Shown here: piece after piece, positions 37,009 to 48,359 of the stretch
How positions within the stretch are numbered: position 1 is the first letter of the stretch
Layout of the letters: each line of letters begins with the position of its first letter
DNA from: an uncultured Pantoea sp.
GTDB taxonomy: Bacteria > Pseudomonadota > Gammaproteobacteria > Enterobacterales > Enterobacteriaceae
DNA length: 64,000 bases
Assembly (NCBI GenBank): GCA_913778495.1
Contig: CAJYVD010000010.1
Coordinates: 1 to 64,000 of the forward strand
Direction: 5' to 3'
The notes under the pieces: generated by a model
Databases searched by the model: none
Seen by the model: the letters and a program-made list of their open reading frames with translations, nothing else
Told to the model about the DNA's origin: nothing
Translations under genes and position numbers: made by a program

Positions 37009-37887
37009 TTAATTATTCTCAACACTAATTACCACCCTACGCTCATCGCGATAGCATGTTTTTTGTTCTTTCCGCGACCCATTGCAGACTTTAGACACCT
37101 GCGTTTCACCCATGCTCTGGGTAATAATATCGCCCGCTGACAAGCCGTTAGCGACTAATAGGTTTTTTACCGCCTCGGCTCTCCGCAGTCCAAGCGTAAA
37201 ATTAGCGGCAGCGCCACCAATCGGATCGGTAAAGCCGGTGACAACTATCCGCTTATTTTTTTTGTTCTCCTTTTTTAACAGGGTCACAAATTGCTGCATG
37301 GCCTCGCGTCCATCGCGCGAAATATCACTGCTGCTGGCGCTGCCAAATTTAAACAGCAGGTCCGAGGAAAAAACGTAATCCGCATGGGATTCATAGGCAT
37401 TTGTTTGACAGGCAATGACCGATGAAGCACGTGAAAGCAGATGCGTTTGTTTGCGCAGTGCGGTAAGTTGCTGCTCCGCCTCTTGCGCATTGCTCACCAG
37501 CGGACGGCCCGTGTCATCCAGATTTGCGCGAATATAAAACGTTTTTCCCGCAGCCAGGTTATCGCGCCAGGGCTGACGCTTTTTACCCTCATAGCCAGGC
37601 GCATCGCGGGTAAAACTGCCCAATGAGTGCATGCCAGGCGCCAGGCAAAATTCCGTATAGCCGCCGCTGACGAGCGAAGTATGAAATTCCCCGTCTACGT
37701 AAATATTGGCTACGGCTTTGGCTTCACTGTCTACTGGGAAATAATAGACAATTCGGGTTTGATTATCGGCCACCGCAGGCGGCGTTTTCCATGCTTCACC
37801 GAAAAGACTTCCAGCGTGAACGCTACCTGTCACCATCGTGCACAGTGCGGCCATAATTGCCAGCGTCGATTTTTTTTTACTTCTCAT
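37009..37887 (-). CDS. OmpA-family protein with N-terminal PEGA-like domain
   Basis: A 292-residue exported protein with a signal peptide ending SVHA before GSLFGEAWK. Residues about 40-130 look like a PEGA-type beta domain (ANIYVDGEFHTSLVSGGYTEFCLAPG). The C-terminal OmpA/MotB domain (about 175-290) has VTGFTDPIGGAAANFTLGLRRAEAVKNLL, including the Asp and Arg that bind peptidoglycan. It is not a lipoprotein and has no beta-barrel, so it is probably periplasmic, tethering a surface structure to the wall. It lies between two Ig-like adhesin genes, 51 bases after the first, consistent with an accessory role in their display. Confidence 0.83.
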   Translation of the reverse strand: MRSKKKSTLAIMAALCTMVTGSVHAGSLFGEAWKTPPAVADNQTRIVYYFPVDSEAKAVANIYVDGEFHTSLVSGGYTEFCLAPGMHSLGSFTRDAPGYEGKKRQPWRDNLAAGKTFYIRANLDDTGRPLVSNAQEAEQQLTALRKQTHLLSRASSVIACQTNAYESHADYVFSSDLLFKFGSASSSDISRDGREAMQQFVTLLKKENKKNKRIVVTGFTDPIGGAAANFTLGLRRAEAVKNLLVANGLSAGDIITQSMGETQVSKVCNGSRKEQKTCYRDERRVVISVENN

Positions 37888-37938
37888 TATTACCTCTAAA
37901 TCTCAAATGCAGAGTCCACCCAGGAACCCCTATAAACG

Positions 37939-40095
37939 TTAATATTGTTCAGGCAGTTCCATAAGGGCATAGATATCGTCCTGAGGGCGAGCCTTAATTT
38001 CCGCTGCGACGCCGCTAACAGAGTCGCTATTTTCTTCAAGGAAATCGGAAACGAAGTCATCGCCAAGCATTTTGGAGAGATCGTGCAGCGTTGAATTTTC
38101 TTGTTGCTCATCAAAAATAAGCGCATTTTCGCTGTGAGAAAGGATATCCAGCGACGACAGGTCAAAAGGAAGTACTGGTTTTGGCGGAGGCGTAACGTCA
38201 ATTTCAATATGCCATGGTGATGTTGTGCCAGACACAACACCATCGGCGCCCTTGAATGCCGCTTCTATTTGGTACACACCTTCCGGTAATTCTGGCGTGT
38301 AATATTCCCACTGGCCCTTTTCGTCTACCGTGACGGATTGATAAAGATAGGTGCTTTCACTCTTAAGCCACAGATAAACGATATCGCCAGGATTACCCGA
38401 GCCTTTAATAATCGTTGTAGGATCGTTTGAGGCGCCATTGTTTCCGACCGGTACTAAAATACCGCCGCTGTTATTGTCTTTATAAAGGTTATCTATTGTG
38501 CCGGTTACTGGTACGGACGGATCGGGCTTCACTTCACCGTCATCACCATCACCGTCATCACCATCACCGCCATCACCGCCATCACCGCTGCCCTCATCTT
38601 CATCACGAGGACTATCGTCAATGATGATGGTCTGCTTGTCAGAGGGAACGGAGACATTACCGGCAGGATCGGTAACGATAATCTGAAATTCGTGCTGCCC
38701 CTCATCAATTGGCGTTTCCGGTTGGAACATCCAGCTGCCATCTTTCGCGACAATGGTTGAGCCAATGACCTCACCGTTGTCGATAATCTTAATAATTTCG
38801 TCCTCTACACCTTTGCCGCGAAATATCGGCATACGGTCCTCGGTTTGGCCCGTGATGGGGTCACCGTTACTGTCGACAATCTCACCAATTTCCCGCTTTT
38901 CAGGCGCAACGGTATCAATGAGAACTTTCCAGACCTCAGAGGGCAGCGATTTGTTCCCTACGGTGTCGATCACAATCGCACTCAATTCATGTTCCCCTTC
39001 CGCCAGCACCGGTGTCGTAAACGTCCAGTTGCCTTGCGCATCCGCGAGTGCTGTACCGAGCAGTTTGCCGTTATCCCAGATCTCTATGGTCGCGGAGGCT
39101 TCTGCCTTGCCGCGCAGGCTCGGCGTGGTGTCGTTGGTTGCGCCACCTTTCTCAATGGGCGTAGGAGGGGTGGTATTGTCGTTAACCAGACCGCTGAGGA
39201 TACTTTTCGCAGGTGCCGTATGGTCAATGGTAAATTCCCAGGCAGGGCTCAACTCGCTGACCTCGCCCCGCTCATTTCGCTCTTGCGTAGTGATACTGTG
39301 TGAGCCTGCGCTCAGGGCTTTTTCAGGCGTAAACGACCACTTGCCGTCTTCACCGACGCGTACGGAGCCAATAAGCGTCGCACCGTCCCAGACATTAATG
39401 ATATTGCCCGGCGTGCCTTTGCCGTTGAAGGTCGGCGTCGCGTCGTCGGTTCTGCCGCCCTGTGCAATGGGGCCGGTCACGCTGCCTACATCATCAATCG
39501 CATTGATAAGCTCTGGGGTTTTTACACCACGGCTGTCACTGTTGCCGCCGTGATTGCGATCGCCGCCATCATCATAATGATGTTTGGCGACCAGATAGCC
39601 CAGTCCGGTCGCTGCAGCGATAGCAGCCAAGCCGCCTAGCGCAATCAGCGCAGGAGACCATGCAAAGCCCGCGGCTAATGCATAATCCGACTCGGGCTCG
39701 GGCACCGTTTCTTCGCCCAGCGCCAGAGCGGACATTTCTCCTTCCGCCAGCGCAGCGGCTTCATGCTCCGCTGCGCCATCCGTGGCAACATACGCGTGCA
39801 GCGCGCCGTCTTCTGCTTTTCCGACCAGCGAACCCGCTGTAGAGAAAAAGTCTTCAATAATCAACGCGGCCTGGTCGGGCTCGGCGCCTTCCAGCATGAC
39901 GTGAAGATCGTTGCCCATGCGCTTAACGGTGATATTTTCCGGCGCAACGCCCTCATTCCCCTGCGCCAACAGGTATTTCCCTTGTTTAATTGCCTCAATT
40001 TTTACCGGCTTTCCATCTCGGTTAACCGGTAACATTTCCGCTTTGTTAATCGTTTTGTTATCAATTACTGCGACACTTACGGGCATCTCATTCAT
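37939..40095 (-). CDS. Short BapA-prefix Ig-like protein, 718 residues
   Basis: Residues 1-130 match the BapA prefix-like domain (KIEAIKQGKYLLAQGNEGVA, LHVMLEGAEPDQAALIIEDF). A Gly/Ala-rich hydrophobic segment (about 145-180) follows, a layout typical of large type I-secreted adhesins. Three Ig-like repeats (about 195-495), an Asp/Gly-rich linker (about 495-540) and a fourth repeat (540-635) come next, then an acidic tail of about 85 residues ending IYALMELPEQY. BapA proteins usually run to several thousand residues, so this is a very short member. The ATG at 40095 was chosen because AGGA precedes it at 6 bases; 40110 and 40101 are alternatives. No type I secretion genes adjoin. Confidence 0.78.
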   Translation of the reverse strand: MNEMPVSVAVIDNKTINKAEMLPVNRDGKPVKIEAIKQGKYLLAQGNEGVAPENITVKRMGNDLHVMLEGAEPDQAALIIEDFFSTAGSLVGKAEDGALHAYVATDGAAEHEAAALAEGEMSALALGEETVPEPESDYALAAGFAWSPALIALGGLAAIAAATGLGYLVAKHHYDDGGDRNHGGNSDSRGVKTPELINAIDDVGSVTGPIAQGGRTDDATPTFNGKGTPGNIINVWDGATLIGSVRVGEDGKWSFTPEKALSAGSHSITTQERNERGEVSELSPAWEFTIDHTAPAKSILSGLVNDNTTPPTPIEKGGATNDTTPSLRGKAEASATIEIWDNGKLLGTALADAQGNWTFTTPVLAEGEHELSAIVIDTVGNKSLPSEVWKVLIDTVAPEKREIGEIVDSNGDPITGQTEDRMPIFRGKGVEDEIIKIIDNGEVIGSTIVAKDGSWMFQPETPIDEGQHEFQIIVTDPAGNVSVPSDKQTIIIDDSPRDEDEGSGDGGDGGDGDDGDGDDGEVKPDPSVPVTGTIDNLYKDNNSGGILVPVGNNGASNDPTTIIKGSGNPGDIVYLWLKSESTYLYQSVTVDEKGQWEYYTPELPEGVYQIEAAFKGADGVVSGTTSPWHIEIDVTPPPKPVLPFDLSSLDILSHSENALIFDEQQENSTLHDLSKMLGDDFVSDFLEENSDSVSGVAAEIKARPQDDIYALMELPEQY

Positions 40096-40220
40096 AGCCA
40101 TTCCTACCATCTTATTAACTCGTGACCGCGCGTCGGAACATCAACGCAGCAATCTCCCCTGATGACTGCATGCCTGCATCACGGCAGGCAAAAGAGGGGC
40201 TATAATCCGGAAAATTGCCG

Positions 40221-40249
40221 CTAACGAGACATAAGAACGGTCTCGTTAG
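40221..40249. promoter_or_regulatory. Perfect 10-bp inverted repeat (operator or leader hairpin)
   Basis: CTAACGAGAC (40221-40230) and GTCTCGTTAG (40240-40249) are exact reverse complements with 9 bases between. It lies between the divergent BapA-prefix gene and a small ORF, 15 bases downstream of a TATAAT hexamer (40201-40206). It could be an operator or a 5' leader hairpin; no T tract follows. A second inverted repeat, TGCCTG (40171-40176) with CAGGCA (40185-40190), lies just upstream. Confidence 0.5.
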
Positions 40250-40282
40250 AATTCAAAAGTTTTGTCAGAAAGGAGAGGAGTG

Positions 40283-40453
40283 ATGATGAAAAAAATTGTT
40301 GATTTTATTGATGAATTAATTAACCGCAGAAGGGTAGATTGGAGCAATAACTTGACTAAAACAGGTCGTTTTCTTGAATTTTCTCGCTTAAAAATGCCAG
40401 GAAACAGTGGATACGGGGAGCGAGGGCCTGATTGCGGTAAAAGACTGCATTGA
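40283..40453 (+). CDS. Possible small ORF, 56 residues
   Basis: The ATG is preceded by a strong ribosome binding site (AAAGGAGAGGAG). The start reads MMKKIVDFIDELINRRRVDW, a plausible amphipathic helix. The last third overlaps the 3' end of lysR on the opposite strand, where codon use looks like antisense of that gene, so either the ORF is a truncated remnant or it is a small peptide with an unimportant tail. It begins 34 bases after the perfect palindrome at 40221-40249. Function unknown. Confidence 0.35.
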   Translation: MMKKIVDFIDELINRRRVDWSNNLTKTGRFLEFSRLKMPGNSGYGERGPDCGKRLH

Positions 40454-41255
40454 TGGGTAAACTGACGGATTGCGTTTCATTTTCCAGCACCTGAACGAGG
40501 CGCCCGGCAGCACGGTCTTCGCGGCTAACGAAATCCGACATCCGCGCGATGCCTTGGCCCGCCAGTGCCAGATGGCGAATGGTTTCCCCACTTGAGGCGG
40601 TTATGGTGGGCTTAACCTGCATCAATTCCCCTTCACGCTGCCATACCGGCCAGACGTTATGGGCTTCAATGTGACTAAACCCAATGCGCTGGTGGTTCGC
40701 CAGATCGGCGACGGAGTGCGGTGCGCCTTTTTGCGCCAGGTATGCTGGGCTGGCGAGCAGGCGAACGGGACTGCTGCCCAATAAGCGCGCTCGCATCGTC
40801 GAATCGCGCAGTTCACCCACGCGAATCGCAATATCGGTATGCTGCTCCAGGAGATCGATGACAATATCATCGGTGTTGAGCTCCAGCTCAATCAGCGGAT
40901 AGCGCTGCTGAAACTCCGCGATTAACGGCACAATGACGTGCAACATAAACGGCGTCGCAGCATTAATCCTGAGGCGGCCCGCAGGCATTTCACGACGCTG
41001 CGCCAGCTGCGCTTCAGCCTGTTCTACCGAAGCCAGAATCTGTCGGGCGTGATCGAGAAACAGAAAGCCCTCTTCCGTTAATGCAAGGCGACGCGTGGTG
41101 CGGTGCAGCAGGGTGGTTTGCAGCTTCTGCTCCAGCCGGCTCAGCGCGCGACTGATACCCGAGCTGGTTTGATGTAACTGCTCTGCCGCAGCGGTAATGG
41201 AACCGCTGTCCACCACCGTGACCCAAGCGCGCAGTTCTTCCAGGGTGATTTTCAC
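40356..41255 (-). CDS. LysR-family transcriptional regulator (YafC-like)
   Basis: A 299-residue LysR regulator. Residues 1-60 form the winged helix-turn-helix (LRAWVTVVDSGSITAAAEQLHQTSSGISRALSRLEQKL), and residues about 90-290 form the substrate-binding-like effector domain. The sequence is closest to the YafC/CrgA-type group that has LLHRTTRRLALTEEG at the end of the DNA-binding domain. Target genes and effector are unknown. It is convergent with the small ORF at 40283 and stands between the Ig-like adhesin set and parE. Its end overlaps the small ORF by about 98 bases. Confidence 0.85.
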   Translation of the reverse strand: MKITLEELRAWVTVVDSGSITAAAEQLHQTSSGISRALSRLEQKLQTTLLHRTTRRLALTEEGFLFLDHARQILASVEQAEAQLAQRREMPAGRLRINAATPFMLHVIVPLIAEFQQRYPLIELELNTDDIVIDLLEQHTDIAIRVGELRDSTMRARLLGSSPVRLLASPAYLAQKGAPHSVADLANHQRIGFSHIEAHNVWPVWQREGELMQVKPTITASSGETIRHLALAGQGIARMSDFVSREDRAAGRLVQVLENETQSVSLPINAVFYRNQALAPRIHCFLAFLSEKIQENDLF

Positions 41256-41349
41256 GTTCTCAATCCGATCGTCATGGTGCCATTACAACGGCTTAGCGGC
41301 GTTCACTGTGCATCGGCAAAAAGCGCAGCGCCATGGCAAGTGAGAAAAG

Positions 41350-41375
41350 TAAAAGGACGCCGTAGCGTCCTGCTT
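41350..41375 (-). terminator. Terminator of parE operon
   Basis: Perfect stem AGGACGC (41354-41360) with GCGTCCT (41365-41371) and CGTA loop; on the minus strand it is followed by a run of T residues. It lies immediately after the parE stop codon. Confidence 0.8.
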
Positions 41376-43899
<2,524 letters not shown>

Positions 43900-43902
43900 G
43901 GT

Positions 43903-44730
43903 TTAGTAACCCTCTGATTCAAGATCGGGACGGAAGAGATCGCTTTGTAGCCGGTTGACTTCGGTGTGCACCTCGCCATCGGCTTGCAGCGTTAACCAGC
44001 GCCAGCCCGGCGCTGCACTGTCAAGCGCGAAGTTGGTGCAGTGCGGTTTAAACTGCACGCACGTCGATGGCGAAGCCAAAACGCGACGTCCATGCCAGTC
44101 GAGATCCAGCTCCTGATGAATGTGCCCACACACCAGATGACGTGCCCGAGGAAAATGCTGCAGAACGTCATGCAGCTGATGCGGATTGCGCAGGCTGTGC
44201 TGATCCAGCCACGTACAGCCGCAGGGCAAAGGATGATGGTGCAGCAGAACCAGCGTATGGCGCTCAGGCTGCTGGCTCAACACGCGACTCAGCCACTCAA
44301 GCTGGTCGTCACTCAACATGCCATGCGGGACGCCTGGCACCTGACTGTCCAGCAGCACCAGCTGCCAGTATTCACCCAGCAGGATATGCTTTTCTAGCGC
44401 GATGCCCGCTTCCGCTAAGGTCGTTACCATCGCTGGCTGAAAATCGTGGTTGCCCGGCAGCCAGAAACACGGCTTCGGCAGCCGCGAAATACCGGCAACA
44501 AAATGTTGGTACGCTTCGGCGGTATGATCCTGAGCAAGATCGCCCGTGGCGATGATCGCATCATAGTCGTGCTGTTGCGCGATGATCGCGTCCAGCACGG
44601 CATCGAAGCTCGACCAGGTATTCACGCCCAGCAGCGATTGATGTTTTCCTGCGAAAAGATGGGTATCCGTAATTTGTAAAATCCGGATGGCGGACCCTTT
44701 CGCCGCAGGAAGAGTGAGCAGGCTATCCAA
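43903..44730 (-). CDS. 3',5'-cyclic AMP phosphodiesterase CpdA
   Basis: A 275-residue metallophosphoesterase, same length as E. coli CpdA, which hydrolyses cAMP and so tunes CRP-dependent transcription. The metal-binding motifs are in order: LQITDTHLFAG (about 19), ATGDLAQD (about 61), LPGNHD (about 91), LLHHHPLP (about 163) and VCGHIHQELD (about 200). It follows yqiB by 57 bases and precedes yqiA by 3. Confidence 0.96.
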   Translation of the reverse strand: MDSLLTLPAAKGSAIRILQITDTHLFAGKHQSLLGVNTWSSFDAVLDAIIAQQHDYDAIIATGDLAQDHTAEAYQHFVAGISRLPKPCFWLPGNHDFQPAMVTTLAEAGIALEKHILLGEYWQLVLLDSQVPGVPHGMLSDDQLEWLSRVLSQQPERHTLVLLHHHPLPCGCTWLDQHSLRNPHQLHDVLQHFPRARHLVCGHIHQELDLDWHGRRVLASPSTCVQFKPHCTNFALDSAAPGWRWLTLQADGEVHTEVNRLQSDLFRPDLESEGY

Positions 44731-44787
44731 AGCGTTTCCTTAATCTCCACGCTATACCGTTGCGTTGTTTACCCAAAGGTTGCGCTA

Positions 44788-45213
44788 TCAGCAGACGGGT
44801 ACTGCCACGGCGCCGTGCGCAAGGCAGTAGCGTAACCAGTCAGCAAGAAATTGGTTAATCTGATGTTTTTCATCGCGCTGGTGCAAGTTTTTATTGGGGT
44901 AATCATAGCGCGCTTTGAAGCGGTAGATCTGCTGAGTGGAACACACTTCAGCGACCATCGCATCATGATAGAGACGCACTGACATCGCCGGCAGACTCCA
45001 GTAACTGACGGCCGGCGCAATCTGCCGAATTTCCACCAGCGTGGTATAGCGCGTCGACTCTTCAATGGTCAGTTGATAACGGGCGCCGTTCACCTGATAG
45101 CTCACCGACGCGCCTGCCTCGTCATCACGCGGCAGCAGACGACGCAGCTGGGCGAAATTGGTTTCGCACAGACGCATCATTTCGGGAAAATCAGGGGTGT
45201 AGCGCTGTTTCAT
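44788..45213 (-). CDS. DUF1249 protein YqiB
   Basis: A 141-residue conserved protein nearly identical in layout to E. coli Yqi[18 protein letters not shown] at the start, [36 protein letters not shown] and the very conserved [20 protein letters not shown]. No biochemical role is established. The ATG at 45213 overlaps the nudF stop (ATGA), showing translational coupling; a frame to 45225 is less likely. Confidence 0.93.
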   Translation of the reverse strand: MKQRYTPDFPEMMRLCETNFAQLRRLLPRDDEAGASVSYQVNGARYQLTIEESTRYTTLVEIRQIAPAVSYWSLPAMSVRLYHDAMVAEVCSTQQIYRFKARYDYPNKNLHQRDEKHQINQFLADWLRYCLAHGAVAVPVC

Positions 45214-45845
45214 TTTCTTTTCCACTCTTCTCGTAATTTTTCATGGTGCAACGCCAGCCATTGCAAGGCGATGACAGAAGCTGCGTTATCAATTATCCCC
45301 TCTTCCACCCAGCGATAAGCCTGTTCCCGGCTTACAACATGGACAAGAATATCCTCATTCTCTTCCTCCAGCCCGTGATTTCCCTGTGCCTGGCTGGCAT
45401 CCACTTCGCCCACCAGCACCGACAAACGTTCTGACGTTCCGCCGGGACTGGCTAAGTAACTCACAATGGGTTTTACGCGCCCGGTTTCAAGGCCCGCTTC
45501 CTCTATGGCTTCGCGCCTCGCGACGTCCTCTGGCGTTTCGCCAGGTTCAATGATGCCGGCCACCATCTCCAGCAGCCAGGGCGTGCTACTGGAATCTAAC
45601 GCGGGGATGCGAATCTGTTCGATAAGCACCACTTCGTCGCGTAAGGGATCATAGGGTAGCAGCACGGCAGCGTGCCCGCGCTCGAAAACTTCACGCACCA
45701 CTTCTTTGCTCATTCCGCCATTAAAAAGACGGTGGCGAAAGCGGTAGCTGACGATGGAAAAAAAACCGTGGTAACGTGTGTCGCGTGAAATAATTTCTAC
45801 ATCGTTTTTTGTGAAAGTCACAGGAGATTTTTTTTCAGCCGTCAT
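45210..45845 (-). CDS. ADP-ribose pyrophosphatase NudF
   Basis: A 211-residue Nudix hydrolase that splits ADP-ribose into AMP and ribose 5-phosphate. The Nudix box [22 protein letters not shown] is present around residue 97-118, and the NudF-specific [17 protein letters not shown] follows. AAGGA lies 8 bases before the ATG at 45845; the longer frame to 45890 runs into the divergent tolC promoter region. First gene of the unit that ends with parE, and divergent from tolC, the E. coli order. Confidence 0.95.
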   Translation of the reverse strand: MTAEKKSPVTFTKNDVEIISRDTRYHGFFSIVSYRFRHRLFNGGMSKEVVREVFERGHAAVLLPYDPLRDEVVLIEQIRIPALDSSSTPWLLEMVAGIIEPGETPEDVARREAIEEAGLETGRVKPIVSYLASPGGTSERLSVLVGEVDASQAQGNHGLEEENEDILVHVVSREQAYRWVEEGIIDNAASVIALQWLALHHEKLREEWKRK

Positions 45846-46056
45846 CCTTTGATTCCTTATGCAGATTGGGATGAAGCGAAGAAAAGCCAACCCACCGCTT
45901 CGTCCGAGTGGTTCTTTCTGAAATATTTGCGTAAATTAAGCGAAGAAGGCACGTTCAGCCAACTTATCTCTGATGCCGCCTCTGTAAAATCGGCGATTAT
46001 TTTTTGGCTTATCTGCAGCGCTATCGGTGAAATTTGCTGCAACAAAAGGAATGCAA

Positions 46057-47529
46057 ATGAAAAAACTGCTCCCACTTTTTATCGGTCTGAGCTTAGGCGG
46101 TTTTAGCCTCGCCAGCCAGGCGGAAAACCTGTTGCAGGTTTACCAGCAGGCGCGCCTCAGCAACCCCGATCTTCGCGCCTCTGCCGCCGATCGCGATGCG
46201 GCTTTCGAGAAGATTAACGAAGCCCGCAGCCCTTTGTTGCCGCAGTTGGGCTTGGGTGCAGATTACCAATATAACAGCGGCTATCGCGATAACAGCGGCC
46301 TTCATTCCAACACGACAAGCGCCTCGCTGCAATTGACCCAATCGATTTTTGATATGTCCAAATGGCGCGCGCTTTCACTGCAGGAAAAAACGGCAGGCAT
46401 TCAGGATGTCACCTATCAGGTTGCGCAGCAGGATCTCATTCTCAACACAGCCACCGCCTATTTTAATGTATTAAAGGCGATCGATACCCTTTCTTATACT
46501 GAAGCGCAAAAACAGTCTATCTATCGCGAACTGGATCAAACCACTCAGCGCTTTAACGTGGGGCTTGTCGCGATCACCGACGTACAAAACGCCCGCGCCC
46601 AGTATGACAGCGTGCTGGCCAACGAAGTGACGGCGCGCAACAATCTCGACAACGCAGTGGAATCCCTGCGTCAAATTACCGGCATGGATTATTTGTCGCT
46701 GGCTTCGCTGAACATTGATCGCTTCAAAACCGCGCGTCCCGACGCCGTGGCTACGCTGTTGAAACAGGCGGAGAGTCGCAATCTTAACCTGCTGTCCGCC
46801 CGTTTGAGCCAAGATTTGGCGCGCGAGCAGATTCGCTCTGCCGAGTCTGGGCATCTGCCTACGCTCGACCTGACGGCCTCTACCGGCCTGTCCAACAGCA
46901 AATATGGCGGCAGCCGTGCGAACCAGAGCGCGGGCACGACGGATTCAATCACGGGTTCAAATCAGGTTGGTTTGAGCTTCACAATGCCACTGTATAGCGG
47001 CGGCTCGGTCACTTCGCAGGTTAAACAGGCGCAGTACAACTTCGTTGCCGCCAGCGAGCAGCTTGAAGGCGCACACCGCAGCGCGGTGCAAACCGTGCGC
47101 TCCTCTTATAACAATGTGAATGCCTCAATCAGCAGCATTGATGCCTATAAGCAGGCCGTGATCTCTGCGCAAAGCTCCCTGGATGCGATGGAAGCAGGCT
47201 ATCAGGTTGGCACGCGCACCATCGTGGACGTGCTGGATGCCACCACGACGCTGTTCAATGCGAAACAGCAGCTTTCCGATGCGCGCTACAGCTACCTGAT
47301 TAATCAGCTTAATATCAAGTATGCGCTGGGTACGCTGAATGAGCAGGACCTGCAGCAGCTCAACGCGACGCTGGGTAAAGAAGTGACAACCACGCCAGAA
47401 GTGGTCGCACCGGAAAATAATCAGCAAGCGGCGCGCGTTGATAACGGTCCTAGCGCTACGGCTCCGTCAGCAGCTGCACGCGCCCATCCGGCTGCCACTC
47501 GCAGCAGCGGAAATCCGTTTAGTCATTAA
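46057..47529 (+). CDS. Outer-membrane efflux channel TolC
   Basis: A 490-residue TolC with signal peptide ending SLASQA before ENLLQVYQQARLSNPDLR. Two tandem helical/barrel repeats give the 12-strand barrel and alpha-tunnel (residues about 30-430), with SASLQLTQSIFDMSKWRALS and VGLVAITDVQNARAQYD in the first half and VGTRTIVDVLDATTTLFNAKQ in the second. It serves tripartite drug efflux (AcrAB) and type I secretion. The ATG at 46057 lies 6 bases after AAAGGA; 46051 is an alternative. It is the only secretion component in the window that the Ig-like adhesins could use. Confidence 0.97.
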   Translation: MKKLLPLFIGLSLGGFSLASQAENLLQVYQQARLSNPDLRASAADRDAAFEKINEARSPLLPQLGLGADYQYNSGYRDNSGLHSNTTSASLQLTQSIFDMSKWRALSLQEKTAGIQDVTYQVAQQDLILNTATAYFNVLKAIDTLSYTEAQKQSIYRELDQTTQRFNVGLVAITDVQNARAQYDSVLANEVTARNNLDNAVESLRQITGMDYLSLASLNIDRFKTARPDAVATLLKQAESRNLNLLSARLSQDLAREQIRSAESGHLPTLDLTASTGLSNSKYGGSRANQSAGTTDSITGSNQVGLSFTMPLYSGGSVTSQVKQAQYNFVAASEQLEGAHRSAVQTVRSSYNNVNASISSIDAYKQAVISAQSSLDAMEAGYQVGTRTIVDVLDATTTLFNAKQQLSDARYSYLINQLNIKYALGTLNEQDLQQLNATLGKEVTTTPEVVAPENNQQAARVDNGPSATAPSAAARAHPAATRSSGNPFSH

Positions 47530-47534
47530 TCCTT

Positions 47535-47566
47535 AAAGGGCCGCGCAGTATGTTGCGGCCCTTTTC
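47535..47566 (+). terminator. tolC terminator
   Basis: Perfect 10-bp stem AAAGGGCCGC (47535-47544) with GCGGCCCTTT (47555-47564) followed by further T, 6 bases after the tolC stop. Confidence 0.88.
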
Positions 47567-47676
47567 GCACTCGAACGTATAACAACGTAAAGATCCCTTC
47601 TCCAGCAGGCTCGCGGCTTCATTTTACCCCCCTCATCACCTATCCTAACGCCACCTCTGGGCACAGGATGAAAACG

Positions 47677-48351
47677 ATGAAACGGACAAAAAACATTCGC
47701 CATGCCGCGTTTCGAAAAAGCTGGCAAGCGCGCCATTTAACGCCTGTGGCGTTAGCCGTGACCGCCGTGTTTATGCTGGCGGGCTGCGAACAAAGTGACG
47801 AAACCGTCTCGCTCTATCAGAACGCCGATGACTGTACAAAAGCCAATCCAAGCCAGAGTGCGCAGTGCACCACGGCCTATAACAATGCGCTGAAAGAAGC
47901 GGAACGCACCGCCCCTAAATACGCCTCGCGAGAAGACTGCGTAGCGGAATTTGGTGAAAATCAGTGTCAGCAAGCGCCCGCGCAAGCAGGTGTTGGCAGC
48001 ACAAACAATAATGCCGAAGCCCAGCAGAGCGGCAGCTTCTGGATGCCTCTGATGGCGGGCTATATGATGGGCCGTATGATGGGCGGCGGAGCCGGTTTTG
48101 CTCAACAGCCGCTGTTCTCGCCTAAAACGCCTAACAGCCCGGCAAACGGTCAGTTTGTTGACGCCTCAGGTAAAAATTACGGTGCCGCCACGCCGGGCCG
48201 CAGTATGAATGTGCCCAAATCCGCGATGGCGCCTAAACCTGCGACAACCTCGACCATCACCCGCGGCGGGTTTGGCGAAACCGTCGCGAAACAAAACACA
48301 ATGCAGCGCAGCAGTGCCACGGGTACCAGCAACCGCTCGCTGGGAGGCTAA
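47677..48351 (+). CDS. DUF1190 lipoprotein-like protein YgiB
   Basis: A 224-residue protein matching E. coli YgiB throughout. An N-terminal segment with lipobox-like TAVFMLAGC (about residue 30-38) precedes [26 protein letters not shown]-like and [17 protein letters not shown] blocks, then a Met/Gly-rich stretch ([19 protein letters not shown]) and a Ser/Thr-rich tail ending NRSLGG. The long, basic pre-lipobox region (over 30 residues) is unusual for a lipoprotein, but the family shares it. It precedes ygiC with 8 bases between, as in E. coli; function is unassigned. The ATG at 47677 lies 9 bases after AGGA; 47668 is too close to it. Confidence 0.93.
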   Translation: MKRTKNIRHAAFRKSWQARHLTPVALAVTAVFMLAGCEQSDETVSLYQNADDCTKANPSQSAQCTTAYNNALKEAERTAPKYASREDCVAEFGENQCQQAPAQAGVGSTNNNAEAQQSGSFWMPLMAGYMMGRMMGGGAGFAQQPLFSPKTPNSPANGQFVDASGKNYGAATPGRSMNVPKSAMAPKPATTSTITRGGFGETVAKQNTMQRSSATGTSNRSLGG

Positions 48352-48359
48352 GCTCGCGC

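Noticed and set aside
38427-38624. Plus-strand frame rich in His/Arg
   Set aside because: Mirror image of the Asp/Gly linker repeat in the minus-strand gene; not a protein.
40201-40260. RcsAB box near the palindrome (TAAGAA...)
   Set aside because: Only about 8 of 14 positions fit the consensus, and the element is better explained as part of the perfect inverted repeat.
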